A DNA stretch of 64,000 nucleotides from Gossypium raimondii (lineage: Eukaryota; Streptophyta; Magnoliopsida; Malvales; Malvaceae): contig NC_068572.1 of the NCBI RefSeq assembly GCF_025698545.1, positions 2,294,001 through 2,358,000 of the forward strand, in the 5' to 3' direction. Both the position numbers and the translations under genes were made by a program. Below, piece after piece: positions 45,141 to 57,876 of the stretch; the stretch's first letter is position 1, and every line of letters begins with the position of its first letter. The notes below the pieces were generated by a model. That model saw only the letters and a list, made by a program, of their open reading frames with translations, ran no database searches and had not been told where the DNA came from.

Positions 45141-48100
45141 ATTATTCATAACATTTTAATTTTTCTGCTTATACTAAACTTTATCACATAAATCGTGGTG
45201 GGTTTGTCTTACATAAACAAAGAAACCGGGAACATGAGGTGCAACTAAGGATTGGGATAATACCAAGTTTTACCCCTATGCTTTTAATGAAATTGTCAAT
45301 GTGGCACCTGTAGTTTTAATTTATTCATTTTAGTACATGTACTTTCTATGCATTTGATATTCTGGTACCCATCCTAACCACGTTAATTTATGACGCGTTC
45401 AACATGTGGGCCTGTAATGAAGTAACACGTGGCATGAATCACACCAAAATTTTTAAACAACAATCAAAGGACTTTTATATATATTATAGATGATAGATTT
45501 ATATATAAAAAAAATCATATTTTGAATAAAACACAATGAACATGGAAAATAAGGGGTATTAACTTAAATTTTAATTATTTTTAAATATGTAATTATCGTT
45601 GTAATTATTTTAAGTGTATAATTTTTACAGTTATTTTTTTTAAAATAAATATTATAATTATTTTAAATATGAATTTAATAATATTATGAAAAGAATTCTT
45701 GTTTTGAAAGGTAAATTCATTGATTCATTTAATGAATGTAACCATACAATTTAAAGAGAAAATAATAACAAATACTTGTCGTATATGGTGAAAGACAAGT
45801 TTCATCAACACAACAAAGGCTTTAGTTTTAGCATCAATAGAACATTATGACACGTTGACAATTGACTTTTTCACAATTCAAGCACGACATATCTGGAGTG
45901 ATTATAAGCACTTAACACAAGGAAATCAACCCCGGATGGCCCAAAGCGACGATAAAAAATCGACAAAAGAATCTAGCATTCACCAAACTAGAGAGGACGA
46001 CAATAAAATTATCACTAAAATCACTTGTAAAAACTAATATTACATGTATAAGCAAGACTAAAAATCGTGTTACAAAAGCAAACAAAAAATTTTAAAACTG
46101 AAGACTTATTAAACAATGGAAAAACAAAAAAAGAATATAAAACTTAAAACAATACGAGTCCAAATTGATATGTGAAATTATTTATTATTCTGAAATACTC
46201 TCAAAACAGAAACAAATCAATAAGTTGACAAAGAGCCATTCGCTTTCCAAGAAAAACTGCTGATGGCCGATGGAGTTTTAGCGAACGACAAGCACCGTCA
46301 CTTGTCCATCACAATTTGTAAAGACAATAAAGATACATACAAAATAGATCTGCAAACTGAAAAGAGACAAGACGTGTGTAGTGAATGAGAAGAAAGAAAG
46401 AAAGGGTTGATGGGAGAGAAAAAAGGCAGGCGATAGCCAGCCCGGAAGCTGACACTGCCGTTGAGCAAAAATCTGAAAAGAAATTTTTTTAAAACTCCAC
46501 TTTTATATATATATATTATAAATTATAGATTTATAAAAGAAATACATATTTTGGATAAAACACAATGAACATGTGCGTCTCACATGATGAAAACTAAAAT
46601 TGTATTTATAGTATTTTTTAAAATTAGTGATTCTCGTCCAAGGAGCCGTTGTACCTTAAAACCGTATTCCCAATGAACTCCACGAATTTGTTTTTCTAGG
46701 TTTAATGCACACTTTAGTCCCTAAAGTATATTTCTTTTCCGATTTTGGTCTTTAAAGTGTTTTTGGCCCATTTTGGTCTTGTTATAAGATGTTCACAGTC
46801 TAGTCCTTTAAACGTTAGTTTATTGGGATATTCAACCAATCATATGCTGCCACATGTTATACGATGATGTTTTCAAGACATCATAATCCAAAAAATCTAA
46901 AAAAATACAAATTTTAATATTTAAAAATTTTTATAAATCACATTTACTAGAGCTTTAACATGAGATCGTTGTCTCTTGGAAGGATATCACCTGCAATAAT
47001 TTTGTTCTATAATTCAATCAACCAGAGTTCATAATTGGTACATCTTTTGAGGTGATATATTTGGATAATTAAATCGATAAACTATGAAATTTAGTCCTTA
47101 CACTTAAAAAGTTAAAATTAAGTTTTTCAACTTTTTATTTACAAATCCAGATCAATCATTAAAATCATAAGTATTTTTCATAAAAAAGAATCAAATTGAC
47201 ATGTTGAATAAACTGCTCTCATATGATCTGAAATATAATTGACGAGGAATAAACACGTTGAGTTTTTAGTAGAAATTAGCAGTAACAATAATAATTAGAT
47301 TAAGATTTTAAACCGAAAAAATAAAAGGATTAACTTTTAACTTTTAAAATATATGAACTAAATCTCAAAATCTATAGAAATACATGGACTAATATCATAT
47401 TTTGACCTACATATTTCCCTACTTTTTGGTATTTTCTATCAAAAACAAATCTAATATTTTTGGCGGCAATTCTTCCTTTCTGGTAGCAAAAATTAAAAAA
47501 TAGAAAAGAAAAATAACTGATTTTACAAATATCCCCACTCATCAATCAAACGCGTACGTTCCCACTCCTATTTAATTAACACTCCAAAATGGCCTCTTTG
47601 ATAAAATAATAAATATATATATATATAAAATGTGATTTGAAAAATATATATTTTAAATAATTTTATTATAAAAATAATCAAATTTACTTTTTTTTGTATT
47701 TTTAGGAAAATGTGAATTTTTATAGGCTAAAATTATGGAACAATTTAATAAAATAAGGATTTTTTTGTTTTTTTAAAGATCTCGATATCTTTTATAGGAA
47801 TTGGTATAAATAATAAATGACGTTTTGGTTGAATAGAAAAATATAAATGTTGAAAAATTATAAAATATTTGGGTTCAAATTTTATTACGGGTATATTTTC
47901 TATATAAAATATATAAAATGACAAAACACTTTTAAAATAATATAATTTATTTTATAAAATAATCAGATTTTTGTTATTACCCAATTAAGTTAATGTTGGA
48001 TTTACTCGTGATTTTAATTCAATTGAGTGAAATATATATAGTCGTTTTAATATATAAAGTGTTATATATTTATAAAATTCACATATAATATTTGTTCTAT

Positions 48101-48256
48101 ATAAAATTTGATATATTCACATATTTAAAATAAATTTATATTAATTTTTATATGTATAGAATTTAAATTAATAATTGAATATTATTAATTTTTTATAATG
48201 TAAATTATTAATTTTATATAATAATTATAAATTTAATTTAATTTAACTCACTCCCT
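45141..48256. other. Gene-empty AT-rich stretch
   Basis: Contains fragments of short inverted-repeat elements (for example around 46690-46860 and 47070-47410) and a 75-base direct repeat pair (45470-45545 and 46497-46572). A less AT-rich island at 46200-46480 has no reading frame I recognise. No gene seen. Confidence 0.45.
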
Positions 48257-48298
48257 TTTCAGGCGCGTGAAGATTAATAGAACAAAAAATTTCACTAG

Positions 48299-48304
48299 TA
48301 TAAA
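48299..48304 (+). promoter_or_regulatory. Candidate TATA box of the AAA ATPase gene
   Basis: CTAGTATAAAATGCC lies where AT-rich spacer gives way to a pyrimidine-rich leader (ttttcccttctctaaaacc). Transcription would start near 48330, leaving a leader of about 390 bases that probably contains an intron beginning GTGAGT at 48500. Confidence 0.45.
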
Positions 48305-48439
48305 ATGCCTTAGTATTTTCCCTTCTCTAAAACCTTATGCCCTAAGTCTCATCCTTCACCTGAAAAAGAAACCCAAAACTTGAAGCCCCTCAAACTGCAA
48401 ATAATTTTCTACTAAATTGGTTTCTAAGCGATTGCAGTT

Positions 48440-48508
48440 AATGGGTTTCGCTTTATTTTCGATTTTCAGTACGGAACGATCCAATTCAGCCTACACCCTG
48501 GTGAGTTA
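48440..48508 (+). promoter_or_regulatory. Possible upstream ORF in the AAA ATPase leader
   Basis: ATGGGTTTCGC opens a 22-codon frame ending in TAA before the main start codon. Its last codons overlap a possible leader-intron donor (CTG|GTGAGT), so splicing would change or extend it. It could lower translation of the main frame. Confidence 0.3.
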
Positions 48509-48721
48509 AGTACCGAGTTCCAACGATTTGTGTCTGTCTTCAAATATCATCGGTTTATAGAAGCACCCAATTGGGAAAACTGAAATATGGATCATTAATT
48601 GAATACTCATTTGCTTAAATCTTTTCGATTAATATTATATGCAATGTTTTATGGAAGTTTAGGAATATTTTGATATATAAATTAGAGGTTTTACATATTA
48701 ATTTGTGGGGGGTTGGTGGTC

Positions 48722-51700
48722 ATGCAATTAACACCGACCTCGGTTTCTTCATCGAAACAGAGGGGTTGTGGGAAAAAAAGGGGTACTAGGCTTCAAACGA
48801 AGCGTAAGAGATTAGATGCAATATGTGAAGAAGAGTATAATAGGAACCATAGAGAAGGAAATAAAGGGGATGATGTTGAAGGGCCGGAGAGTGTGGATTT
48901 GGAACTCCGTAGGAGCTCACGGGTCAGGAGAGCGCCTGTTATTTTGGATGTGTCACCTAGGCCTCCGAAGAAAAGGCAAAAGGTTGGGAAGAGTGGGAGG
49001 TCTGGTCGGGGGAAGAGGAGGTTAGGAAGTGTGAAGGAGGAGGAGGAGGAGGAACAGATGAGGGAGGTACTGACTCTGGGGAGTTGGACCTCAAGGTTGA
49101 GGGCAAGGAGAAGGAATGCGAGTGTCAAAGTGAAGATGGAGGACAGAGTTCTGTCTAGTAGCAGGAAGCTTTTTGGGGATGTAGGTGGGAATGAGGAGGA
49201 CGAGGAGGAGGGGGAGGAGGATGAAAATGATGATGATGAGGAGGAGGATGATGAAAATGATGATGATGATGAGGAGGAGGACGAAATGGAAGAGGAGGGT
49301 CAAATGAGTGATAGGGAAATTATGGTTGTTAAATCCAAGAGGCTGGGGAGGGTTAAGGCGGCTAGTGGTTCAGGGAGTGAAGTAAAGGTTGATATTTGTT
49401 GCGAGGAAGAAGAAAGAGAGGTCGAAAAAGGAGGAATTAGAGGTGATGGAGTAGTGGAGGGTGTGTCTGCTTTCGAAAGTGAAATGAGTGAAAATAATGA
49501 GGATGAGGTTGTGGAGGGTACAGCTGTTGCAGAGAATGAAATAAGTCAGAGAAATGAGGAGAGGTTGGATGACAGTCTGGTTGAGGTAATTAACAAAGAA
49601 AATAGAGAAGTATCAAATTGTATAAAATTGGATGAGGGCTACATTGACCATGAAAATGCTAAGGTAATTGAATTAATTGAAAGAATGGAGCCGAGGGAAG
49701 AACAAGTTCAACAGTTCAAATGTCAGGATGAAGGAGCAAATGGAGAGGACGTTATGGAAGTACATAATGTTGCAGAGGAAGTTGAAGATTGTTGTGTTCA
49801 TGATGCAAAAGATAATGGATTGTTTAAGGTTCCTAAAAAAACTTTGGAGCATAAAAGTGATATGAAGGTAGAAGAGTCAAATCAAACAGCTGCTGAGACA
49901 ATTAGCAAGCCACGAATCAAACAAGGGAGGAGGTGTGGTTTGTGTGGTGGTGCAACTGATGGCAAACCACCAAAGAAGCTGGTTCATGATGCTGGTGATA
50001 GTGAAAATGAAGCATACAGCTCTTCAGCTTCTGAGGAACCTAACTATGACATTTGGGATGGGTTTGGTGATGAACCTGGGTGGCTTGGTCGTCTCCTTGG
50101 TCCTACAAATGATCGTTATGGTATTGCTCGAATCTGGGTTCATCAACAGTGTGCTGTATGGAGTCCTGAGGTGAGCTTTATTTTCCACCACTTTTTAGAG
50201 CTTATTAATTGCCTTTTCGTGATATTTTTGAGTATGCACATATATGCATTTACATATATTATGCTGATTTTATCAACTATTGTTTCCTCCTCAATAAGCT
50301 CTAGGATTTTATAGGTATTTTGGACGTCCACTATTGTTACTGTAGTCTGTAGCTTCTTTGGGCTTTTGATACATCATGGTCTTGTACCATAGCTTGTTTC
50401 GTGATATTTTTGAGTATGCACATATATGCATTTACATATATTATGCTGATTTTATCAACTATTGTTTCCTCCTCAATAAGCTCTAGGATTTTATAGGTAT
50501 TTTGGACGTCCACTATTGTTACTGTAGTCTGTAGCTTCTTTGGGCTTTTGATACATCATGGTCTTGTACCATAGCTTGTTGTCCATTCCATTGTGAAACT
50601 TCCCCTTTTAACAATATTCACTCTCTCTGTATGCATATATATCCCCTTTTTTCTAATGTTCCTTTTTGTAGGTTTATTTTGCTGGCTTGGGTCACTTAAA
50701 AAATGTTAGGGCAGCACTTAGTAGAGGAAGAGCATTAAAATGCACCAGATGTGGGAGGCCTGGAGCAACAATTGGATGTCGTGTTGATCGATGTCCAAAA
50801 ACATACCACTTGGTATGTTTCTTGATATCTTTTGTCCAAAGAATCTCCCTCAGTACAGCCTCCCTTTCTCTTGCTTCAGTTTTCATTAGAGACAAATGAA
50901 GATGTCCATATTACTTTCTTATCAATGGCATTCTATTTTTTGCAGCCTTGTGCAAGGGCTAATGGCTGTATATTTGATCATCGCAAGTTTCTCATAGCCT
51001 GCACTGATCATCGACATCTTTTTCAACCTCATGGTCTTCAATATTTAGCTAAGATAAAGAAAATGAAAGCTAAGAAAATGAAGTTGGAAATGAGGAAAGA
51101 ATCAAATGATGCGTGGCGAAAGGATATTGAAGCAGAAGAAAAATGGTTGGAGAATTGTGGTGAGGATGAAGAGTTCTTGAAACGTGAGGGCAAGAGACTT
51201 CATCGGGATCTGTCAAGAATAGCACCTGTCTATATTGGAGGTTCAGAGTCTGACAGTGGAAAATTTTTTGAGGGTTGGGAATCTGTTGCTGGCTTGCAGG
51301 ATGTTATCCGTTGCATGAAGGAAGTTGTCATCTTACCGCTGTTGTATCCTGAGTTCTTTGATAATCTGGGGCTTACACCACCCAGAGGTGTTCTTTTGCA
51401 TGGCTATCCTGGAACAGGTAAAACTCTTGTAGTGCGAGCATTGATTGGTTCTTGTGCTCGTGGGGATAAACGGATTGCATATTTTGCCCGCAAAGGTGCT
51501 GACTGCTTAGGGAAATATGTTGGTGATGCTGAACGTCAGCTGAGGCTCTTGTTCCAGGTCGCTGAGAAATGTCAACCTTCAATCATATTCTTTGATGAGA
51601 TAGATGGCTTAGCACCTAGACGGACAAGGCAGCAAGATCAGACACATAGTTCAGTTGTGTCCACATTGCTTTCTCTGATGGATGGTTTAAAGTCTCGAGG

Positions 51701-54700
51701 CTCGGTGGTGGTGATAGGTGCAACAAATCGGCCTGATGCTGTTGATCCTGCATTGAGGAGGCCAGGGAGATTTGATCGAGAAATTTATTTTCCACTGCCA
51801 TCAATGGAGGACAGGGCTGCAATCCTTGAACTTCATACTCAAAAATGGCCAAAACCAGTTACTGGCTCTTTGCTGAAATGGGTTGCAAGAAAGACTGTAG
51901 GGTTTGCTGGTGCAGATCTGCAGGCCCTTTGTACTCAAGCAGCTGTTATTGCTCTGAAGAGGAATTTTCCTTTGCAGGAAATGTTGTCTGCTGCTGAACA
52001 GAAAGTTTTGGGTGCTAAACGTGTCCCTCTTCCCACTTTCAAAGTTGAGGAAAGGGATTGGTTGGAAGCGTTGTCATGTTCTCCACCTCCTTGCTCACGC
52101 AGAGAAGCAGGAATGGCTGCTCAAGATTTAGTTGCCTCTCCTCTTCCTGCTCATCTCATTCCTTGTCTGGTAGAACCATTATCTGATTTGCTTCTTTCTC
52201 TACGTTTGGATGAGCGCCTCTGGTTGCCACCCCTTCTTTCTGAAAGTGGTGCTGTGATTGAGAGTGTGATTGTTTCCACATTGCTTGAAAGGGGACTGCC
52301 CAAGGATCATTGGTGGTCCCACGTTCGTGATCTTCTTCAAGAAGGACAGGTTGTTAAGCAGATAGTGAGTAGGCTATCATGTGCTGGAATGCTAATTGGA
52401 AAGACTAGCTTTGCTGATTATGATGCATCCGTAGGTGATATTAGTGATGATGTTGGCAAGTTTGAACATTCAATAGTGCATAATGGCTGCACACGTTCCA
52501 GTTTGTCACGAAGTACCTATTTGACTTCAACCAGGAAAAGAGGGTTTCGAATATTAATTGCTGGTTGTCCAGGGTCTGGCCAAAAGCATCTTGCTTCCTG
52601 TCTTCTTCACTGTTTTGTTGGGAATGTTGAAATAAATAAAGTTGATTTGGCTACAATTGCACAAGAAGGGCATGGTGACCTAATTCAAGGAGTAACTCAA
52701 ATTTTGAGTATGTTCCTCATACTTTATCTTTATGTTCTAGGCAGAATTATTTCTTCAGTAATTCCTGTTTGTTCTTTAATTAACATGAGATATACTATTT
52801 TGATGCACCTTTTCGCCATCTATGCTTCTTGGGTCATGGTTCAGGCTGCTTAGTGATTCTGTAATCTAGGAATTTCTTTATCATTCTTTTCCCTCTTCTA
52901 CTTGGTAGCTTAGTGGTGTCTAAGGGGTTTCAAGAGCATGTATGGCAACTAATCAGCTTCTTGTGTCATGTTTTCTGCTTTTATTCTATCCTTTCACACC
53001 ACGTGTTTTAAACTCAAAAGCAATTTCTTTTGTGATGTTTGACTAAAGGTTTAGTTGATCTTGTTCATTGGGAAATCCTTACAAACTACAAATTCATTGG
53101 CAGTGAAATGTGCAAGCCTGGGATCAAGTGTAGTGTTTATGCCAAGAATAGATTTGTGGGCTGTCGAGACCATTTACCAAGTTGCTGAGGAGAGCAATTC
53201 CTCTTCAACATTACATCAAGCACCAATGGAGGAAGATCCTCAACTTGTTGAAAAGGAAAATGGATCCTCTCAGCAACAATCTGAGCTGGCGGAAACAGGA
53301 GAGGATACAGCTGCTGTTCAAAGCGTCTCATGTGCCTGGAGCTCATTTGTGGAGCAAGTGGAATCTATTTGTGTGTCTACATCCTTGATAATTCTGGTAC
53401 GAGTTATTTTCATTTTACTTATTTGCAAGATCTAATACTCTTTTTTTTTTGGTTGCTTGAGTATCTAGGCTCTACTTGTGGAGCTTTGTAATGAAAGTAG
53501 TTTTTGCTTTGCTCTGGATATCTGATTTTCTTATTTCTATTTTCTTCAACAATTCCTTGGTTGCTTTGATTTGTCTAGTGTCAGATGGGACATATTAGCA
53601 CTTTTTCTACTTGCTATCTAGTAGAACTTCTTCCATTTTACAGTAGAGGTTAATTTGATAGTTACTGCTTATCAGTTTTTTAAGTTGATTGATTCAGATA
53701 AAATTGGAGAGTTGACGTAACTGCATTGGAGAAAGGTATTAGGTAGAGCTCGTTCTCTGCGACCTTGACATGAATAGATTGACTTATCAAACTAAAATAC
53801 AAACTTGAAACATGGTGCTTGAAACTTCATGCTTGGTCCTTTTACTTGGTTTAGGATATTATGAAGCCAATTGTTATGAACTTGTTAGTATTTTGAGCTG
53901 ATCCTTGTTTAATCGTAAATTTCTTTGCAAGCATGTCTAAGGCTTAGCGCTTCTTATCTCCAAACAGGCTACTTCTGAAACTCCCTATCTGGAACTCCCT
54001 GATAGAATAAGGGAATTTTTTAGGAGTGATCTACCAAATTGCAATCGGAAAACTACATTAGGGCATGCAGTACCCAGATTTACTGTGCATCTTGGCAGGG
54101 ATTTCGACCATGATATGGTTGTTAAACTATCTGCTGCAGAGTTATCAAGAGATCTCCTTCAATCTTTCGTTCACTTGATTCATCAAAGATCTCATGTCCA
54201 TGAAGGTCCCAAAAGAAAAAATTCTGTCCAAACTAGTGCAGCTACAGAAAATGATAATACATCTCATGGTTTGGCTTGTGAAGTTGGATCACAACCTCGT
54301 GGTGATTTGTCTGTTACGGTGCCGACACCACCAACCAACAGTAAAAATTTGAAGGGCAAATCAAGCTTGATGCTGGCAATAACTTCATTTGGGTATCAGA
54401 TTTTGCGATGCCCTCATTTTGCAGAGCTTTGCTGGGTGACATCGAAACTTAAAGAAGGTCCTTCTGCAGAAATAGGTGGTCCTTGGAAGGGCTGGCCTTT
54501 CAACTCTTGTATCATTCGTCCCACCAACTCATCAGGCAAGGCAACTTGTGGGTCCAGCAACATTAAAAGCAAAGAGAAATTTGGTTTGGTCAGAGGTCTG
54601 GTTGCCGTTGGTTTATCAGCATACAGAGGCTTATATACATCACTCAGAGAAGTTTCCTCTGAGGTGCGGAAGGTTCTTGAGCTACTAGTTGGGTGGATTA

Positions 54701-56221
54701 ATGCAAAAGTTACTACTGGAAAAGACAGATATCAGTATGTTCATATCCTGTCTCAAGTTGCTTATGTGGAAGATATGGTTAACAGCTGGGTTTATTCACT
54801 GCAGAGGTACACTTTTCTCATTACATATATATGTCTTGGTTCATATATGTGTATGGATTATAATCTAACAAGAGATTTGATTCATTTGCAGTTTGGATCA
54901 GGATCTTCAAATAAAAGCATCAAGCCCCAATCCATATGCTTTGGGATCTCAAGGTAATTATTCTATACATGTGAATGATACAGATAGAATTAAGGAATAT
55001 GGACCAGGTGCAAAAATTAACGAATCCACTGTGCAAAATAGCAATTTCATTGACTTGAAAGAAAAGGATGACAATGATGGAAAAGTGAAACTTTTTGAAG
55101 CCATACAGGGGATAGGCCTCAGCGGTAATACTAATTCCGAAGAACATCTTAATTGTACTCTGGCCGACATACCAGTTGCACATGTAGATGAGCAGACTGC
55201 CACAAATCCTAGTTTGTGTGTGTCGGGAAGTACTAGAAATCCTATGGTTGATGGAGAATTAAATGCTCAAAATATAGATTCCATTGAGATGAACAAGATG
55301 GATGATGATTGTACTCCTAGTGATGAGGGTAAAGTTTCTGCAGTGGAAGGTGCGGTAATGAATGTAGGTCTCAGTGGTAATACTATTTCAATGGAGCATC
55401 GTAACTATTCTGTGGTCGATGAGCTGGTTTGTGTAGGCAAGCAAAACGGGACAATGCCTGCTCCAAGTGAGTCAGTAACTACTATAAATCCTACCCTTGT
55501 GGGAGATCCTCGGTCTTCTAAACAATGTAATGGATTTGCACCCAGTGAATCTGTTCCTTCTAAGAATGGGTTCTGTAGTTCAGATGAACTGAACGGTGAA
55601 AAGTTCTCTGGTTCTGGGAAATCTTGCAACCAGATTAATGCTTCTGAAACAAGGATCAGTATCACATCTGAAGATGGTTTGCATGAAGATCATGAACATG
55701 AAAAGGATCCCAATTTCTCTTCAAGTGGAACTGTTCTTCCTGAATCAGAAGTTACATGCTTTTATCAATGCTGCTCTGGCTGCCTACATGCCCTCCTTAG
55801 TTTGATGCAAAAGGTTCTGCTTAAGGAATGGAAATCAGATGAGAGCCATTGGACAGTTGATGATGTTTATGAAACAGTTGCGTTATTGTCTGCGGATCAT
55901 CTTTCAACTGTCACTAAGGCATTTGACGAAAACCCGAGTAATGAAAATAACAGGAAGTTATTGAACTGTCTCGAAAGGAGTCGATGCCGTTGCAAAAGCT
56001 CAGCAAATTGTTTAGTTCTTCCCATGGAATGTAGCTGTCACTCTGTTGGCACCAGTTCTCCGAACATACAAGTCGAATTCGATCCGAAATTCATTTACAG
56101 AAATGGAATGATGGTTCCTATAGATTCTAGTCAAGAAGTTTCTTTTCACTGTAAATTCGAAACGTTGTGCCTTTGCCCTCTTATAGAGTCTATATCAATG
56201 ACAAAGCAACCTGCTGATTGA
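48722..56221 (+). CDS. Chromatin-type AAA ATPase with extended PHD finger (ATAD2-like AAA, no bromodomain seen)
   Basis: Exons 48722-50170, 50672-50812, 50946-52707, 53104-53396, 53968-54806 and 54892-56221 join to 1937 aa in frame. Order: a basic, nuclear-type N-terminus (KKRGTRLQTKRKR); a long Glu/Asp tract near residues 157-196; an extended PHD finger from C404 (RRCGLCGG) through WVHQQCAVWSPEV and CTRCGRPGATIGC to YHLPCARANGC; a canonical AAA module with Walker A GYPGTGKT near 683, Walker B IIFFDEID near 743, sensor GATNRPD and arginine-finger RRPGRFDRE; then a second, degenerate module with GCPGSGQK near 1069 and no acidic Walker B (VVFMPRIDLW). A Cys-rich region lies near the C-terminus. 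Such proteins act on chromatin; an Arabidopsis relative with ePHD plus AAA exists, but I do not name it. The in-frame ATG at 48722 is the first plausible start. Confidence 0.9.
50215..50578. repeat. Perfect 182-bp tandem duplication in intron 1 of the AAA gene
   Basis: Positions 50215-50396 and 50397-50578 are identical as far as I can read. The unit runs from 'tttcgtgatatttttgag' to 'gtaccatagcttg'. It lies wholly in the intron after exon 1. Confidence 0.93.
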
Positions 56222-57876
56222 TTTCGGGTTTTTACAGCGTATCATATCTTCTTCCAAGAGGCATACTTGACTCGAAGGGTCGTTACTTAGTTTCCTACTC
56301 AAATAGCTTCCCCAAATTTTGTTTCTTCTGGGAAGAAGCTATAACCTATATATCATGTAAATATCATCCAAGGTTTCTTCTGCAGTTCTGGGTAGTACTG
56401 TATGTTTCTCTTATGGCCATCACATGATAATATATATATATATATTCATATGGAGGTTTGCCATTTGCTGAGTTTGTTATCTTACTGCATTCTTTTTGCT
56501 TTCTGGGAATTATTCTTTGATATTTTCAATTTAAGTAATGCAAAATTCCAGGGTTGATAAGTTTTGAGATAATCTTTCAATATTGTAGACATTATAACTT
56601 CAAATGTTCATAATATTTAGGTTCCATTTGCCGTGGGATGAAACTGCTGTTATAATTGCATCAAAACCCTTTGTTATTACAACATGATAATTGCATTAGG
56701 CATCCTCAAACTATATCCTTTATATGATTTAATATAAAATAGAAATAAAATAAAACTGAAGAAAATAGCGACAAAAATATTAAAATATAGATTTTTACTA
56801 GATTTATATTTACAATATTTATTCTTTTAAAAATTTAAAAGATCTTTTTACATATATGGAATAGTATGGAGATGGATGGGATTTGAATTCATGATATTTG
56901 TAATATATGATTCGAGGGTGTAAAATGTACTCAAATTTTTAAAAATAATTAAGTCTTTTTTCACTCAATTGGATAGTTGAACTTTTAAAATGTATTAAAA
57001 GGTTCTCAAATATTTTCAAAAAGTAATTAAGTCTCTGCATTTTTTACTCATTCGGTATTTGATTTGTTAAAATGCATCAATTTTTTTTGATCGTTAATTT
57101 TAATAGTTGATAGTTAAAGTTAATTACTTTTTTCAGTTAAAGTCACTACGACATGACATATGGCAAAAAATTATAAGAAATAAAATTAATAAATTTATTA
57201 AATTTTTAAAAAATATAAAAATATTTAAAATTTATTAAAAGTTAGAAAAAAGTTACAAAATTGTAAAAATAAAAAATGTAAAATTTTATAAAAATATTAA
57301 ATATAAAATTGTAAAATTTTATAAAGTCACAAGAAAATTATAAAAATGTAAATAAATTATAAAATTAACATACCAAAAAAACCTTTTATAATTGTTTTTT
57401 TAAAGATTTTATGAAATTTTACAAATTTTATAATTTTGTCACATGTCATGTTATGGTTGTGACACGGGATTACTTTTAACTCAAAAACGTAGGGGTAGTT
57501 AATTAATGGTTAATGGTTAAAGTTAATTGTCAAAATGTTTTTTGATATATTTTGACAATTTAAGTACTTAATTGAGCATAAAAAGAGTAAGAATTTAATG
57601 AGGAGGTTTTACACCTTAAGCCTAAAAATATTAATTTGATCGTTCAATCAAAATATTAATTTAAAATATTTTGTATATTTTAAAATTATGATATATACTT
57701 TATTATCTCAACTAACTCAAACAAATAAATTTAATTTTTAATATGGTATATATACTTTATTTTTAATTGATTAATTATTCAAAATGCTAGTGATAAAATT
57801 GTAAAGAATAATTCAAAAATACTGATGAACAAAATCCAAAGGAAAAAACACAGAAACATGTACCATGTTCGGCTCA
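56222..57876. other. Convergent intergenic region with AAA 3' UTR and a MITE
   Basis: The first few hundred bases probably hold the 3' UTR of the AAA gene. A (TA)n run is at about 56430-56443. An inverted-repeat element fills 56915-57617 (listed separately). The last 100 bases carry the 3' UTR of the minus-strand gene ending at 57877. Confidence 0.5.
56915..57617. mobile_element. MITE-like element with AGGGTGTAAAA ends
   Basis: Left end AGGGTGTAAAA and right end TTTTACACCTT are inverted repeats, with 'aattaagtcttttttcactcaatt' pairing loosely with 'aattgagcataaaaagagtaagaattt'. The AT-rich centre has no coding frame. Confidence 0.6.

Noticed and set aside
45855..46037. Lys/Gln-rich 60-codon ORF
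   Set aside because: Short, no splice context, no recognised motif, and located in repeat-derived spacer.
49091..49303. Minus-strand Ile/Leu-rich frame opposite the acidic tract
   Set aside because: It is the complement of GAT/GAG repeats of the AAA gene and resembles a membrane protein only by composition.
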